From assembly GCF_039912695.1 (NCBI RefSeq), contig NZ_JBDSPJ010000012.1:42801-106800 (forward strand): a stretch of DNA of 64,000 bases. The letters are read 5' to 3'. Shown here piece after piece: positions 32,484 to 41,177 of the stretch (the first letter of the stretch is position 1; each line of letters opens with the position of its first letter). Origin of the DNA: Pseudolysinimonas_A sp039912695. GTDB taxonomy: Bacteria; Actinomycetota; Actinomycetes; Actinomycetales; Microbacteriaceae. Both the position numbers and the translations under genes were made by a program. The notes beneath the pieces were generated by a model that made no database searches, was not told the origin of the DNA, and saw only the letters and a list, made by a program, of their open reading frames with translations.

Positions 32484-32561
32484 GGTCCCCAGTCTATTGA
32501 CGCGTTCGCACCCCGCTGCCCCGCCGCGAGCGCGCCGCATCCGCGCCCATAGGGTTGGTGC

Positions 32562-33542
32562 ATGACCCCGGCTGCGCCCTCCGCCCCGCGGCGCGCGGCA
32601 ATCGTCTACAACCCGATCAAGGTCGATCGGGCGAAACTCGAGGCCTCGGTGAAGGCGGTCGAAAAGAGCTCGGGCTGGGCGAAGAGTCTGTGGCTGGAGA
32701 CGTCGGAGGCTGATCCTGGAGGCGGCTTGGCACGGCAAGCGATCGCCGCAGACGTCGAGGTCGTGCTCGCCGCGGGTGGCGACGGAACCGTGCGCGCGGT
32801 TGCCGAGAGTCTTCGCGGTTCTGGCGTCTCGCTCGCGCTGCTTCCTTCCGGAACCGGCAACATTCTGGCGCGCAATCTTGCGCTCCCGCTCACCAACATG
32901 GATGACTCCGTACGGACGGCTTTCACCGGACGGGACCGCCCGATCGACCTCGGAATGGTGACGATCACGCGACCCGACGGTTCGCTCGAGGAGCACGCTT
33001 TCGTCGTCATGGCTGGGCTCGGGCTGGACGCCAAGATGATCGCCAACACCAACCCTGAGCTCAAACGACGCGTGGGTTGGCTCGCATATGTGGATGCCAT
33101 TGTGCGGTCCATGCGGGACGCCGAGCAGGTACGCGTGACTTTTCGTTCGGACGACGGCGAGCGCAAGACGATGCGCGCCCACACCGTGCTGGTCGGCAAC
33201 TGCGGCCTACTCCCCGGCAACGTGCTGCTGCTGCCCGACGCCGAGATCGACGACGGTGTCTTCGACATCGTGGCGCTGCGTCCCGAAGGTTTTGCCGGCT
33301 GGGCTCAGATCTGGGTCAAGATCTTCTGGGAGAACGGGGTGCTGCGCCGCAGTTCGGTCGGCCGCAAACTGGCCGGTCTTTCGCGCGAGGTACGCACCCT
33401 GCGCTATTTGAAGGCAACGACCTTCGAGGTGTCGCTCGACAGGCCTGAAGACTTCGAACTGGACGGCGACGACTTCGGGATGGTCACAGCCTTCCGCGCC
33501 GTGATCGATCCCTCGGCGATCTCGGTACGGGTCCCGGCCTAA
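32562..33542 (+). CDS. Diacylglycerol kinase-family lipid kinase
   Basis: 326 residues, ATG at 32562. DAGK catalytic motif 'VVLAAGGDGTVRAVAESL' and 'LLPSGTGNILARNLALP' are complete, followed by the C-terminal beta-sandwich ('VLVGNCGLLPGNVLLLPDAEIDDGVFDIV'). Enzymes of this DgkB/YegS group phosphorylate diacylglycerol or related lipids at the membrane. Divergent from serS by 78 bases; its stop overlaps the convergent membrane-protein gene. Confidence 0.92.
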   Translation: MTPAAPSAPRRAAIVYNPIKVDRAKLEASVKAVEKSSGWAKSLWLETSEADPGGGLARQAIAADVEVVLAAGGDGTVRAVAESLRGSGVSLALLPSGTGNILARNLALPLTNMDDSVRTAFTGRDRPIDLGMVTITRPDGSLEEHAFVVMAGLGLDAKMIANTNPELKRRVGWLAYVDAIVRSMRDAEQVRVTFRSDDGERKTMRAHTVLVGNCGLLPGNVLLLPDAEIDDGVFDIVALRPEGFAGWAQIWVKIFWENGVLRRSSVGRKLAGLSREVRTLRYLKATTFEVSLDRPEDFELDGDDFGMVTAFRAVIDPSAISVRVPA

Positions 33543-34159
33543 CGTCGCAAGGCGGCCGCGACGACGGTTCCGGCCAGAGCGAAGGCTGTCGCCGCAACCA
33601 ACCACGGCAGCAGGTCGACCAGTACGGCATCCGCCTGCACGCGGGCGAGGTAGATCACCAGATTCTCGCGCGAGAGCGGGATGCCTCCCGAGCTCACGCG
33701 GCCTGGCGCGACCAGCCCGTCGAGTCGGGCGATCTCAAGGGCAGTGGCCACCCCGGACCCCGCGGCAGCGAACGTCGAAACTGCGGGCACGGCGAGAGCA
33801 GCGACCGGATACCGTGGTCGAGCCACTGCGGCCCACGCGACGAGCGCCAGCACCGCGGCAACCAGGATGGGCCCGGCGGCGACCGCAACGACGCGAGCAA
33901 GGGCGCGATGCTCGGTCGAGACGCCGGGGCGCACGCCCGATTCCAGCGACGGATCGAGGGTCGCCAGGATGAGCGCGGCGACGCCACCTCCGATGAGCAC
34001 CCCAGCGAGAACCAGCAGGGCCCACACGGGGAGTGGTCGGTGGGCGACCGGAGGATCTGCAGGATCCACGTCGCCCTTCTCGGCGGGGACGATTTCATCT
34101 GCTTGACCGCGCTGGAATCGGCGGGGGTACCGAGGGTCGACGGGATCGGTCACGGTCAC
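33539..34159 (-). CDS. Membrane protein with DPRY-FQRG motif
   Basis: 206 residues, GTG at 34159 overlapping the previous stop. N-terminus 'VDPRYPRRFQRG' is hydrophilic and cytoplasmic, then four to five membrane segments. The motif D-P-R-Y-x-x-x-F-Q-R-G recurs in the gene two positions upstream in the operon (34439-34939), so both belong to one family or bind the same partner. Function unknown. Confidence 0.75.
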   Translation of the reverse strand: MTVTDPVDPRYPRRFQRGQADEIVPAEKGDVDPADPPVAHRPLPVWALLVLAGVLIGGGVAALILATLDPSLESGVRPGVSTEHRALARVVAVAAGPILVAAVLALVAWAAVARPRYPVAALAVPAVSTFAAAGSGVATALEIARLDGLVAPGRVSSGGIPLSRENLVIYLARVQADAVLVDLLPWLVAATAFALAGTVVAAALRR

Positions 34160-34437
34160 CCGCGGGACGCGAGGCGCGCCCGGAGGCTGGCGAGTACGAC
34201 AGCTGTCACAGCCGCGAAGATTCCCCCTAGAAGAAGCGCGGGCGCATACTTCTGCATCGCCCAGGCCACCTGTAACTGGATGTAAGCGTGGTCGATATCC
34301 TGCTGCTCCAGCTGCACCGCGTTTAACGTCCCAAAAGACTGCGTCAGCAGATCCGCTGCAAGGAGCGCAAGCACAATCCCCATCGCGGCCAAGGCCACTC
34401 CTACAGCGGCAGCGGCAGCCTGATATCGGAGGCGCAT
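34156..34437 (-). CDS. Small two-pass membrane protein
   Basis: 93 residues, ATG at 34437, one base after the preceding stop and overlapping the following gene by GTGA. Two membrane segments (about 8-30 and 65-85) flank a short polar loop. No motif recognised. The three genes at 33539-34939 form one tight operon of membrane proteins. Confidence 0.7.
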   Translation of the reverse strand: MRLRYQAAAAAVGVALAAMGIVLALLAADLLTQSFGTLNAVQLEQQDIDHAYIQLQVAWAMQKYAPALLLGGIFAAVTAVVLASLRARLASRG

Positions 34438-34438
34438 G

Positions 34439-34939
34439 TCACCGCACCCTGGTTCGCAGTGCAGCGAGCACTAGCCCGGCGCAGAAGGCGACGATCCCAC
34501 CGACGAGAAGTGGAGCCGGCAGTTCAGCCTGTGCCCACAACCACAACTGGTCCGTGGCGGCGGGGGTAGGCTGCGTCGACGACGCCGTAGCCGTCGCCAT
34601 CATCTGGAAGAACAGCCAGATCGAGAGCACCACAAGTACGGCACTCCCGCCGAAGAGGATCCGTTCCGACCGGGTCGGTCGTGCGATCGCCAAAGGATCC
34701 GCGTCGACCTCGACCCCACCGGCCGACTCTTCCTGCATTGCGCTGCTCCGCACCGTCGAGGGCGGGATGCTGTGTTGCTCAACACGTTGCGCCGTCGCGG
34801 CCCGGCCGCCGCTGAGGTGCACCGGGGCCCGGCGCTGCGCCGACTCGGGTGGCGAGGTCGGATCGACATGCTCACCCTGAAAGCCGCGCTGGAACTGCGC
34901 CGCGTAGCGCGGGTCAACCCCTGAATCGCCCTTCGCCAT
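34439..34939 (-). CDS. Membrane protein with DPRY-FQRG motif
   Basis: 166 residues, ATG at 34939. Begins 'MAKGDSGVDPRYAAQFQRGF', sharing D-P-R-Y-x-x-x-F-Q-R-G with the product at 33539-34159; a long polar N-terminal region (about 1-88) precedes two membrane segments. First gene of the three-gene membrane operon, 17 bases downstream of pheA, so it is probably co-transcribed with it. Function unknown. Confidence 0.72.
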   Translation of the reverse strand: MAKGDSGVDPRYAAQFQRGFQGEHVDPTSPPESAQRRAPVHLSGGRAATAQRVEQHSIPPSTVRSSAMQEESAGGVEVDADPLAIARPTRSERILFGGSAVLVVLSIWLFFQMMATATASSTQPTPAATDQLWLWAQAELPAPLLVGGIVAFCAGLVLAALRTRVR

Positions 34940-34956
34940 CCCGTTCGCCCTTTCTC

Positions 34957-35904
34957 CTACCGCTCCGGCTCTCCCGAGAGGATGTCGCGCAGCCAGTCGC
35001 GTGCCTCGACGAAGACATCGTCGCCGTATCGGGGACGCACCTCGACGTTCTGCCGGTCCGCTCGAGGGTACGAGCCCAGGAACATGACATTCGGGCTGAA
35101 CCGTTTGAGGCCGAGCAGGGCGTCGGCGACCCGTTCGTCGTGGATGTGGCCGTCGAGATCGATGACGAAGCGGTACCGACCGAGGGCATCCCCGATCGGC
35201 CGGGACTCCAGCAGGCTCAGGTTGACGCCGCGGGTCGCGAACTGCTCGAGCATCTCGACCAAGCCGCCGGGTGCATCGGAGGGCAGTTCCACGATGACGC
35301 TGGTCTTGTCGGCACCGGTTGCTGGCGGGATCGCGTGGCTGGCTGACACGAGCACGAACCGGGTAACGGCGTTCGGGTTGTCCCCGATTCCGTCAGCAAG
35401 CACAACAACGCCGAGTTCCTTCTCGATCCGGGGCGGAGCGACCGCTGCATCCGCGATCTGGTTCTCGAGCAGGCCGGATGCCGCGCTCACATTCGAGGTC
35501 GCCGGGAGGTGTTCGTGGTCGGGCAGCTGCGCGTCGAGCCACAGGTGGCATTGCGCGTAGGCGACGGGATGAGCGGCGATAACCTTCACGTCCGCGAGGG
35601 TGGTTCCGGGTCGGGCGACCAGCGAGAAGTTCACGGGAACGAGGTACTCACCCGTGATGCGCAGGCCGGGGATGTTGGCGAGCGCGTCTTGCGTGGCACT
35701 CACGCCACCCTCGACGCTGTTCTCGATCGCGATGACCGCACCGACGCTCCGACCCGACACCACGTCGTCGAGTGCCTCGCCCACGTTGTTGACGCTGCGC
35801 CAGGTCGCGCCCTGCGCCTCGGGTACTTGGGTGAGAGCCATCCAGGTGAAGGTGCCGGCAGGCCCGAGGTAGCTGTAGCTATCGGGGGCGGCGCGATCAA
35901 CCAT
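34957..35904 (-). CDS. pheA: Prephenate dehydratase
   Basis: 315 residues, ATG at 35904. Starts 'YSYLGPAGTFTWMAL' and contains 'AVIAIENSVEGGVSATQDAL' and 'VTRFVLVS' (the T-R-F catalytic motif), then an ACT domain with 'NLSLLESRPIGDALGRYRFVIDLDGH' for phenylalanine feedback. Converts prephenate to phenylpyruvate in phenylalanine synthesis. Monofunctional, without a chorismate mutase domain, as usual in actinobacteria. Confidence 0.95.
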   Translation of the reverse strand: MVDRAAPDSYSYLGPAGTFTWMALTQVPEAQGATWRSVNNVGEALDDVVSGRSVGAVIAIENSVEGGVSATQDALANIPGLRITGEYLVPVNFSLVARPGTTLADVKVIAAHPVAYAQCHLWLDAQLPDHEHLPATSNVSAASGLLENQIADAAVAPPRIEKELGVVVLADGIGDNPNAVTRFVLVSASHAIPPATGADKTSVIVELPSDAPGGLVEMLEQFATRGVNLSLLESRPIGDALGRYRFVIDLDGHIHDERVADALLGLKRFSPNVMFLGSYPRADRQNVEVRPRYGDDVFVEARDWLRDILSGEPER

Positions 35905-35939
35905 GGCTGCGAGCCTACCGAGGCTGCGAGACTTGCCGG

Positions 35940-36281
35940 ATGAGCCAGACCCCCGCCGGAGTGAAACGACTGCCTCTTACCATCAAAAGCTTGGTCGACG
36001 CGACCAACGCGGGCGACCACGACGCTTTCGTCGCGACTTTTGCCCCCGACGCGGTGTTGGTCGACTGGGGAAAGGTGTTCGAGGGTCGAGACGGCATCGC
36101 GGACTGGGACGAGTCAGACAACATCGGTCGCAAGGCTCAGCTCGCTGTAGCCGCCGTCCGGGCCGATGGTGACGACTGGGTAGTGACCATCGACGTCACC
36201 GGCGGCGGTTTCAACGGCACGAGCACCTTTCGCTTCACCCTGGTCGACAACCTGATTGCCCGGGTGGAGATCGCTCCCTAA
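35940..36281 (+). CDS. SnoaL/NTF2-like protein
   Basis: 113 residues, ATG at 35940, divergent from pheA by 35 bases. Pattern 'IKSLVDATNAGDHDAFVATFAPDAVLVDWGKVFEGRDGIADW' followed by strands ending 'FTLVDNLIARVEI' is typical of SnoaL-like polyketide-cyclase folds of the NTF2 superfamily. Such small barrels bind or isomerise small molecules; substrate unknown. Convergent with the propeller protein, 12 bases between stops. Confidence 0.8.
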   Translation: MSQTPAGVKRLPLTIKSLVDATNAGDHDAFVATFAPDAVLVDWGKVFEGRDGIADWDESDNIGRKAQLAVAAVRADGDDWVVTIDVTGGGFNGTSTFRFTLVDNLIARVEIAP

Positions 36282-36293
36282 GTCCGTTGCGGC

Positions 36294-38513
36294 TCAGCCG
36301 CAGCGGGCCTCGAGACAGCGCACCACCTGACTCGGGAGTCGAAGTGTCGAGGGCGTCGGGTCCGCTCCGTCGGCGATCAGAATCGGACGGTCACCATCGA
36401 GCGCGAGCCCGATCGGGGCGCCGTGCCAGACGATGTCGATGAGCTCGGTGCGCTTCATCTCTTGGCACGCGGCGTCGAGACAATCGATCAACGCCAGTGT
36501 GTCATCTGGGGTCGCGACGGCGACGAGCGGCCGACCGGAGGAATCGATCGCGAGCGCAGGGGGAGGGCCGTATTTGCTCGTCGGAAGACCGGGGTCGATT
36601 TCGACGTCGGTCGAGTCGGTGCAGCGCTCATCCAGGCAACTCGAGAGCCAGAACGACGACGTCGTCGGCAGCCGCCAGAGCAACGTCGCGAGGCCATCCG
36701 GACGAAGCGCGACCGAAAGCCCGGCGTTGTCGTCGCTCACAACGGTGGTGTCCGGCACGGGCTCTGCGATCGACGATACGGTCGGCTCGGTGCCGTCTGC
36801 GAAGGTGAATAGTCGGATGGGCTCGTCGGACGCCGAGTACGACGACAACCCCACGGCGGCGCGATCATCGTCAGCCGCCATGTCGAAAAGCGTGGGACCT
36901 GTCCCGTTGACTGCTGGAGACCAGGTCAGGCTCGTCGCGCCGACCGTGGAAGCCGAGGTGCAGGCCGCGTCCTCGCATCTGTAGACCGAGAGGGTCGGCG
37001 TCTGATCGTTCTGGCTCTGGTGTTCCTCCACCTTCGGAAAGGCCTCGAGCGACGCGACGACCGGCGTCGACCCCGTGGCGTCGACGGCGACCATGGTGGT
37101 GTGCTGCCCCGTGACGTCCTGGTTATAAGAGTCGGGGAACTCGCCGTCGTACCGCGCGATCACGACGGTTGCCCCCGGACCGTCGTCCTCACCGATGTAC
37201 CGCGAGTCGACGCGATGGTCGGGTTCATCCTTCCCAGGGAGGTCGTCGACCAACGCGTCGACCTCGGATGGCGTGAGCCGAGTCAGCACGAGTTCCGGCT
37301 GTGCCGGGGTGCGTCGCCAGTGGGCGAACACCAGGTCGCCCTCCGGAGTCGAGCTCATCGCGATCGTGAAAACGTCGGGCAACTCGAGAGTTCGGCAACC
37401 CCCTGACCGACAGAGGCTGAGGTCGGCTCCGAACCCGCTGACGCCGCGCATGCTCAAGACGGCAACGCCGCCGTCACCGAAGGGCGCGATCTCCGGGCCC
37501 CCGATCGGCACGCGAGCCAGATTCTGTGCCTCAACCCGGGGGACCCCGATCGGGTCGATGGCGAGCGTCCCTGCCGTGAGCACCGGGGCGAGCGCCAGCG
37601 CGCCCACCGCCAGCAGCAGTCGGCGCGGCGCGCCCGGTACCGGAGTCCATGACCCCTCGACGGGAAGCCGATCGAGAGCCTCCAGCCCGTCGGCCGCGAC
37701 ACCCGTCCAGATCCCAGCCGCCAACACGGCCCACGCCACCACGGCGATCGTCACACCAAAGGTCACGAGTGCGACGGGAAGGAGCGAACCGCCCCAGGGG
37801 GCCGAAATTGCGAGATCGGCCACGGCCAGACCGAGCAACAGTGTCAGGGTCGCTCGCGGGCGCGCTCGTCCCCGCGTCATCTGGGAGTAGCGCTTCGCGA
37901 CCACGAACGTGCGGGGCAGCGCGCGCACTCCGCCGCCCTCCAGCGCATCAACCGGTAACGCCAAGGTGAGCGGAGCAAGAATCGCCACACCGACCACAAC
38001 CAGGATGGCCACGACCAGCAGACCGACCACCACGAGTGGCCCGACCAGAGCCAGCGCGGTGGACGCACCGAGCGCGATGGCGCCCCCTCCGAGACTGGCG
38101 ACCACTGCCACCACCATCAGAAGGGGGATGGCGGCCAGCGTCTCGCGCCACGCGCGGCGGGCGCTCGGCTGGCGACGATCCACGAAGTCGCGAGCCACTC
38201 TGGTCGCCGCCGCCACGCCTGCCGTAACGCCGAGGATGAGCAGCACGCCGATGGCGAGCCTGGCGACTGCCCACCAGATGGGCGCCGTGCCCAGAACATC
38301 CAAGCGACCATTCACAATGGAGGCCTGACCTAGTTGCGCGAACAGCGCGATCACGGCTGCGAGCGCGGTGCCGATACCGATGGGCACAGCCGCAGCAAGC
38401 CAGGCCGTCGACGACCGGATCGACCCGCGCGTGGTCCGCTCGAAACTCGAGTGCGCTTGGGCGACACCCCGGGTGGCGTAGCGCATCGTGGGGTGGGGGG
38501 CGGTTTCTGTCAC
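36294..38513 (-). CDS. Membrane protein with extracellular beta-propeller-like repeats and paired Cys
   Basis: 739 residues from GTG at 38513; ATG at 38486 is the main alternative. The first ~330 residues hold seven or so membrane segments with a long Val/Leu run. The rest is a probable extracytoplasmic domain of BNR/WD-like blades ('LAIDSSGRPLVAVATPDDTLALIDC', 'LALDGDRPILIADGADP'). Five times a blade ends in a Cys pair four or so residues apart: 'CRSGGC', 'CEDAAC', 'CLDERC', 'CLDAAC', 'CLEARC'. These would form disulfides outside the cell. No enzyme motif is visible; a sensor or wall-interaction role is possible. Confidence 0.75.
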   Translation of the reverse strand: MTETAPHPTMRYATRGVAQAHSSFERTTRGSIRSSTAWLAAAVPIGIGTALAAVIALFAQLGQASIVNGRLDVLGTAPIWWAVARLAIGVLLILGVTAGVAAATRVARDFVDRRQPSARRAWRETLAAIPLLMVVAVVASLGGGAIALGASTALALVGPLVVVGLLVVAILVVVGVAILAPLTLALPVDALEGGGVRALPRTFVVAKRYSQMTRGRARPRATLTLLLGLAVADLAISAPWGGSLLPVALVTFGVTIAVVAWAVLAAGIWTGVAADGLEALDRLPVEGSWTPVPGAPRRLLLAVGALALAPVLTAGTLAIDPIGVPRVEAQNLARVPIGGPEIAPFGDGGVAVLSMRGVSGFGADLSLCRSGGCRTLELPDVFTIAMSSTPEGDLVFAHWRRTPAQPELVLTRLTPSEVDALVDDLPGKDEPDHRVDSRYIGEDDGPGATVVIARYDGEFPDSYNQDVTGQHTTMVAVDATGSTPVVASLEAFPKVEEHQSQNDQTPTLSVYRCEDAACTSASTVGATSLTWSPAVNGTGPTLFDMAADDDRAAVGLSSYSASDEPIRLFTFADGTEPTVSSIAEPVPDTTVVSDDNAGLSVALRPDGLATLLWRLPTTSSFWLSSCLDERCTDSTDVEIDPGLPTSKYGPPPALAIDSSGRPLVAVATPDDTLALIDCLDAACQEMKRTELIDIVWHGAPIGLALDGDRPILIADGADPTPSTLRLPSQVVRCLEARCG

Positions 38514-38595
38514 CCCCGCAGGGTAGCGCGAATGACAAATTCTCGAAGCTGGCCGCACCAAGCCCACAGCGGTCGTCGCATGGAAGGATCACAGG

Positions 38596-40209
38596 ATGAT
38601 GGATCGCGCCGGAACCCCCGCCCAAGCGAGCGACCTCGTCGACATCCCGGCGTTGCTCGCGGCGTACGACGGCCCCGCCGCGCCCGATCAGCCTGTCGTG
38701 TTCGGTACCTCCGGGCACCGCGGCTCGTCACTCGACGGAGCCTTCACCTCGACCCACATCGCGGCGATCACCCAGGCGATCGTCGAGTACCGCGCGACCC
38801 AGGGAATCACCGGTCCGGTCTTCGTCGGCGCCGACACCCACGCACTCTCCGCCCCCGCCCAGGCGACGGCGCTCGAGGTTCTCGCCGCCAACGGCATCAC
38901 CGCGATCGTGGATGCCGAAGACGGCTGGGTGCCGACCCCCGCTGTGTCGCGGGCGATCATCCGGTTCAATCGCTCGCTGAAAGTCGGCGGAGCTCAGGCC
39001 GATGGAATCGTCATCACGCCGAGCCACAACCCGCCCCGCGACGGCGGCTTCAAGTACAACCCGCCCCACGGTGGTCCGGCGGATTCGGATGCGACGGGCT
39101 GGATCGCCGGGCGCGCGAACGACCTGATCGCCGGCGGCAACCGCGATGTGAAGGTCGGCGGGACGGGTTCGATCGACCGCTACGGCTACCGCCCCGAGTA
39201 CGTCGACGATCTGAAGAACGTTCTCGACCTCGCGGCGATCAAGAACGCCGGACTGCACCTCGGCGCTGACCCGCTGGGGGGTGCCAGCGTCGACTACTGG
39301 GCGCTGATCGCCTCGCGCTATGACGTGGATCTGACGGTCGTGAACCCGACCGTCGACCCCACCTGGCGCTTCATGACTCTCGACTGGGACGAGAAGATCC
39401 GCATGGACCCATCGTCGCCGTCGGCCATGGCATCCGTCGTCGCCCGTCGGGCGGACTTCGACCTGCTGACCGGCAACGATGCGGATGCCGACCGCCACGG
39501 CATCGTCACCCCCGACGGCGGGCTGATGAACCCCAACCACTACCTGGCGGTCGCGATCCAGTATCTGTACACGCACCGGTCGGGATGGCGGCCGGACGCC
39601 GCGATCGGCAAGACACTCGTGTCGTCAACAATGATCGACCGGGTCGCGGCGTCGCTCGGCCGACGGCTCTGGGAGGTGCCGGTCGGCTTCAAGTGGTTCG
39701 TTCCGGGGCTGATCGACGGCTCGGTCGGCTTCGGCGGCGAAGAGTCGGCCGGAGCGTCGTTCCTCGAGCTCGGCGGCTCGGTGTGGACGACCGACAAAGA
39801 CGGCATCCTGCTCGCCCTTCTCGCGGCCGAGATCCGTGCGGTGACCGGCAAAACGCCCTCGGAGCTCTACGCCGAACTGACCGCCGAGTTTGGCTCACCC
39901 GCATACGCCCGAGTGGATGCCGCAGCCTCACCGGCGCAGAAGGCGCGGCTCGGCAAACTCAGCGGCGCCGACATCCGGGCAGATTCTCTCGCGGGCGAGC
40001 CGATCACCGACCGCCTCTCGACGGCTCCCGGCAACGGCGCCGCGATCGGCGGGGTGAAGGTCGTTACCGAGAACGCCTGGTTCGCCGCGCGGCCGTCGGG
40101 CACCGAAGACGTCTACAAGATCTACGCCGAGTCGTTCAAGGGACCCGAGCATTTGGCCGAAGTGCAGGCCGAGGCGAAGACGATCGTCGATGCCGCCCTC
40201 GGCTCCTGA
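38596..40209 (+). CDS. pgm: Phosphoglucomutase (alpha-D-glucose phosphate-specific)
   Basis: 537 residues; ATG at 38596 or 38599. The phosphohexomutase signatures are intact: 'FGTSGHRGSSLDG', active-site Ser loop 'GIVITPSHNPPRDGGFKYNPP', metal loop 'TGNDADADRHGIV', sugar-binding 'GFGGEESAGASFLE' and phosphate-binding 'ARPSGTEDVYKIYAESF'. It interconverts glucose 1-phosphate and glucose 6-phosphate, feeding glycogen and cell-envelope sugars and, here, able to link with glucose released from cellobiose. Single gene. Confidence 0.96.
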   Translation: MMDRAGTPAQASDLVDIPALLAAYDGPAAPDQPVVFGTSGHRGSSLDGAFTSTHIAAITQAIVEYRATQGITGPVFVGADTHALSAPAQATALEVLAANGITAIVDAEDGWVPTPAVSRAIIRFNRSLKVGGAQADGIVITPSHNPPRDGGFKYNPPHGGPADSDATGWIAGRANDLIAGGNRDVKVGGTGSIDRYGYRPEYVDDLKNVLDLAAIKNAGLHLGADPLGGASVDYWALIASRYDVDLTVVNPTVDPTWRFMTLDWDEKIRMDPSSPSAMASVVARRADFDLLTGNDADADRHGIVTPDGGLMNPNHYLAVAIQYLYTHRSGWRPDAAIGKTLVSSTMIDRVAASLGRRLWEVPVGFKWFVPGLIDGSVGFGGEESAGASFLELGGSVWTTDKDGILLALLAAEIRAVTGKTPSELYAELTAEFGSPAYARVDAAASPAQKARLGKLSGADIRADSLAGEPITDRLSTAPGNGAAIGGVKVVTENAWFAARPSGTEDVYKIYAESFKGPEHLAEVQAEAKTIVDAALGS

Positions 40210-40216
40210 ACCGTTA

Positions 40217-41047
40217 TCAGTTGTAGTCGGGTGCCGCGGGGAAGCCGAAGAACTCTTCGAGCGTCGTGACGCCGGTGTCGTGCATCTCGGTCGCGGCTTC
40301 GATCCCGATGTAGCGCACGTGCCACGGCTCGTATTCGTACCCGGTGATCGGCGTCTTGCCGTCGGGGTAGCGGATGACAAAGCCGAACTTCCAGGAGTTC
40401 GCCGCGAGCCACTGCCCCTGCGGCGTGTCCGCAAAGCACTGCTTGCCCGCGCAGGTGCTGGGCACCGCGCCCATATCCATTGCCCAGCCGGTCTGGTGCT
40501 CGCTGAAGCCGGGTCGGGCACTGGTCTGGTCAGCGCCCGCCTGACCGAGTGATGACACCCAGCCGGCGTAGACGTCCACCTGGCGGGCATAGCTGCGATA
40601 CGACGACATTGACGACATCGACAGGCCGGTCTCGGCGGTGAACTCGGCGAGCAGCGACTGCATGGCCGCGGCCGCTTCCGCCCGAAGCTGCCCCCCGCCG
40701 GGGATGTTGACCACGACCAGGTCCGTGGGGGCGTAGTCGGCGGGGTCGAGCGGCCGAGTCTTATTGACGACCACCCAGATGCTGTTCGGGTCGTCGTGCG
40801 AGTACTTGTCGACCGGGAAGGTCGGCGTCGGAGTGGGGGTTGGCGTCGGCACCGGGGGCTCGCTCGCGGTCGGAGTCTCCGACGGGTCGGCCACGGGCGC
40901 GGATCCACGCGGGGCGAACAGCACGATTGCGCCGGCGACGAGAGCGACGAAGAGCACCAGCACGACGACGACCGCAATCCGGCGGTTGCGGATCTGCTGC
41001 TTTGTGGGTCCCCGGTGTCGCACGCGGAGCATGGGTTCGCCAGTCAC
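40217..41047 (-). CDS. D-alanyl-D-alanine carboxypeptidase, VanY type
   Basis: 276 residues, GTG at 41047. Basic N-terminus, one membrane anchor (about 24-46), a Thr/Pro spacer ('PPVPTPTPTPTPTF'), then a peptidase M15B domain with 'SSYRSYARQVDVYAGWV', zinc motif 'FSEHQTGWAMDMG' (S-x-H-x-x-G-x-x-x-D) and 'YEYEPWHVRYIG'. It trims the terminal D-Ala from peptidoglycan stems outside the membrane. No vancomycin-resistance genes are nearby, so a housekeeping role is more likely than resistance. 'STCAGKQCF' suggests a disulfide. Confidence 0.92.
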   Translation of the reverse strand: MTGEPMLRVRHRGPTKQQIRNRRIAVVVVLVLFVALVAGAIVLFAPRGSAPVADPSETPTASEPPVPTPTPTPTPTFPVDKYSHDDPNSIWVVVNKTRPLDPADYAPTDLVVVNIPGGGQLRAEAAAAMQSLLAEFTAETGLSMSSMSSYRSYARQVDVYAGWVSSLGQAGADQTSARPGFSEHQTGWAMDMGAVPSTCAGKQCFADTPQGQWLAANSWKFGFVIRYPDGKTPITGYEYEPWHVRYIGIEAATEMHDTGVTTLEEFFGFPAAPDYN

Positions 41048-41177
41048 CGGGTTAGTTTACGCATCGCTCGCCGAACCATTCGCGAGCCACAGTTTGCTCG
41101 GTGTCGGCGTGAGGAGTAAATTTGCAGTCTCCGCAATATTCTTTGCACACAGCCACCACAGATCACGAACGGGACCC

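Noticed and set aside
32484..33182. N-terminal extension of serS
   Set aside because: The added residues lie antisense to the lipid kinase gene and are absent from SerS proteins; the GTG at 32483 gives the normal start.
40217..41047. Vancomycin resistance gene vanY
   Set aside because: The domain matches VanY-type carboxypeptidases but no vanH/A/X or sensor genes are nearby, so a general cell-wall role is more likely.
40764..41177. N-terminal extension of the DHA2 exporter
   Set aside because: Overlaps the divergent carboxypeptidase gene; the ATG at 41178 gives the expected cytoplasmic start before the first membrane segment.
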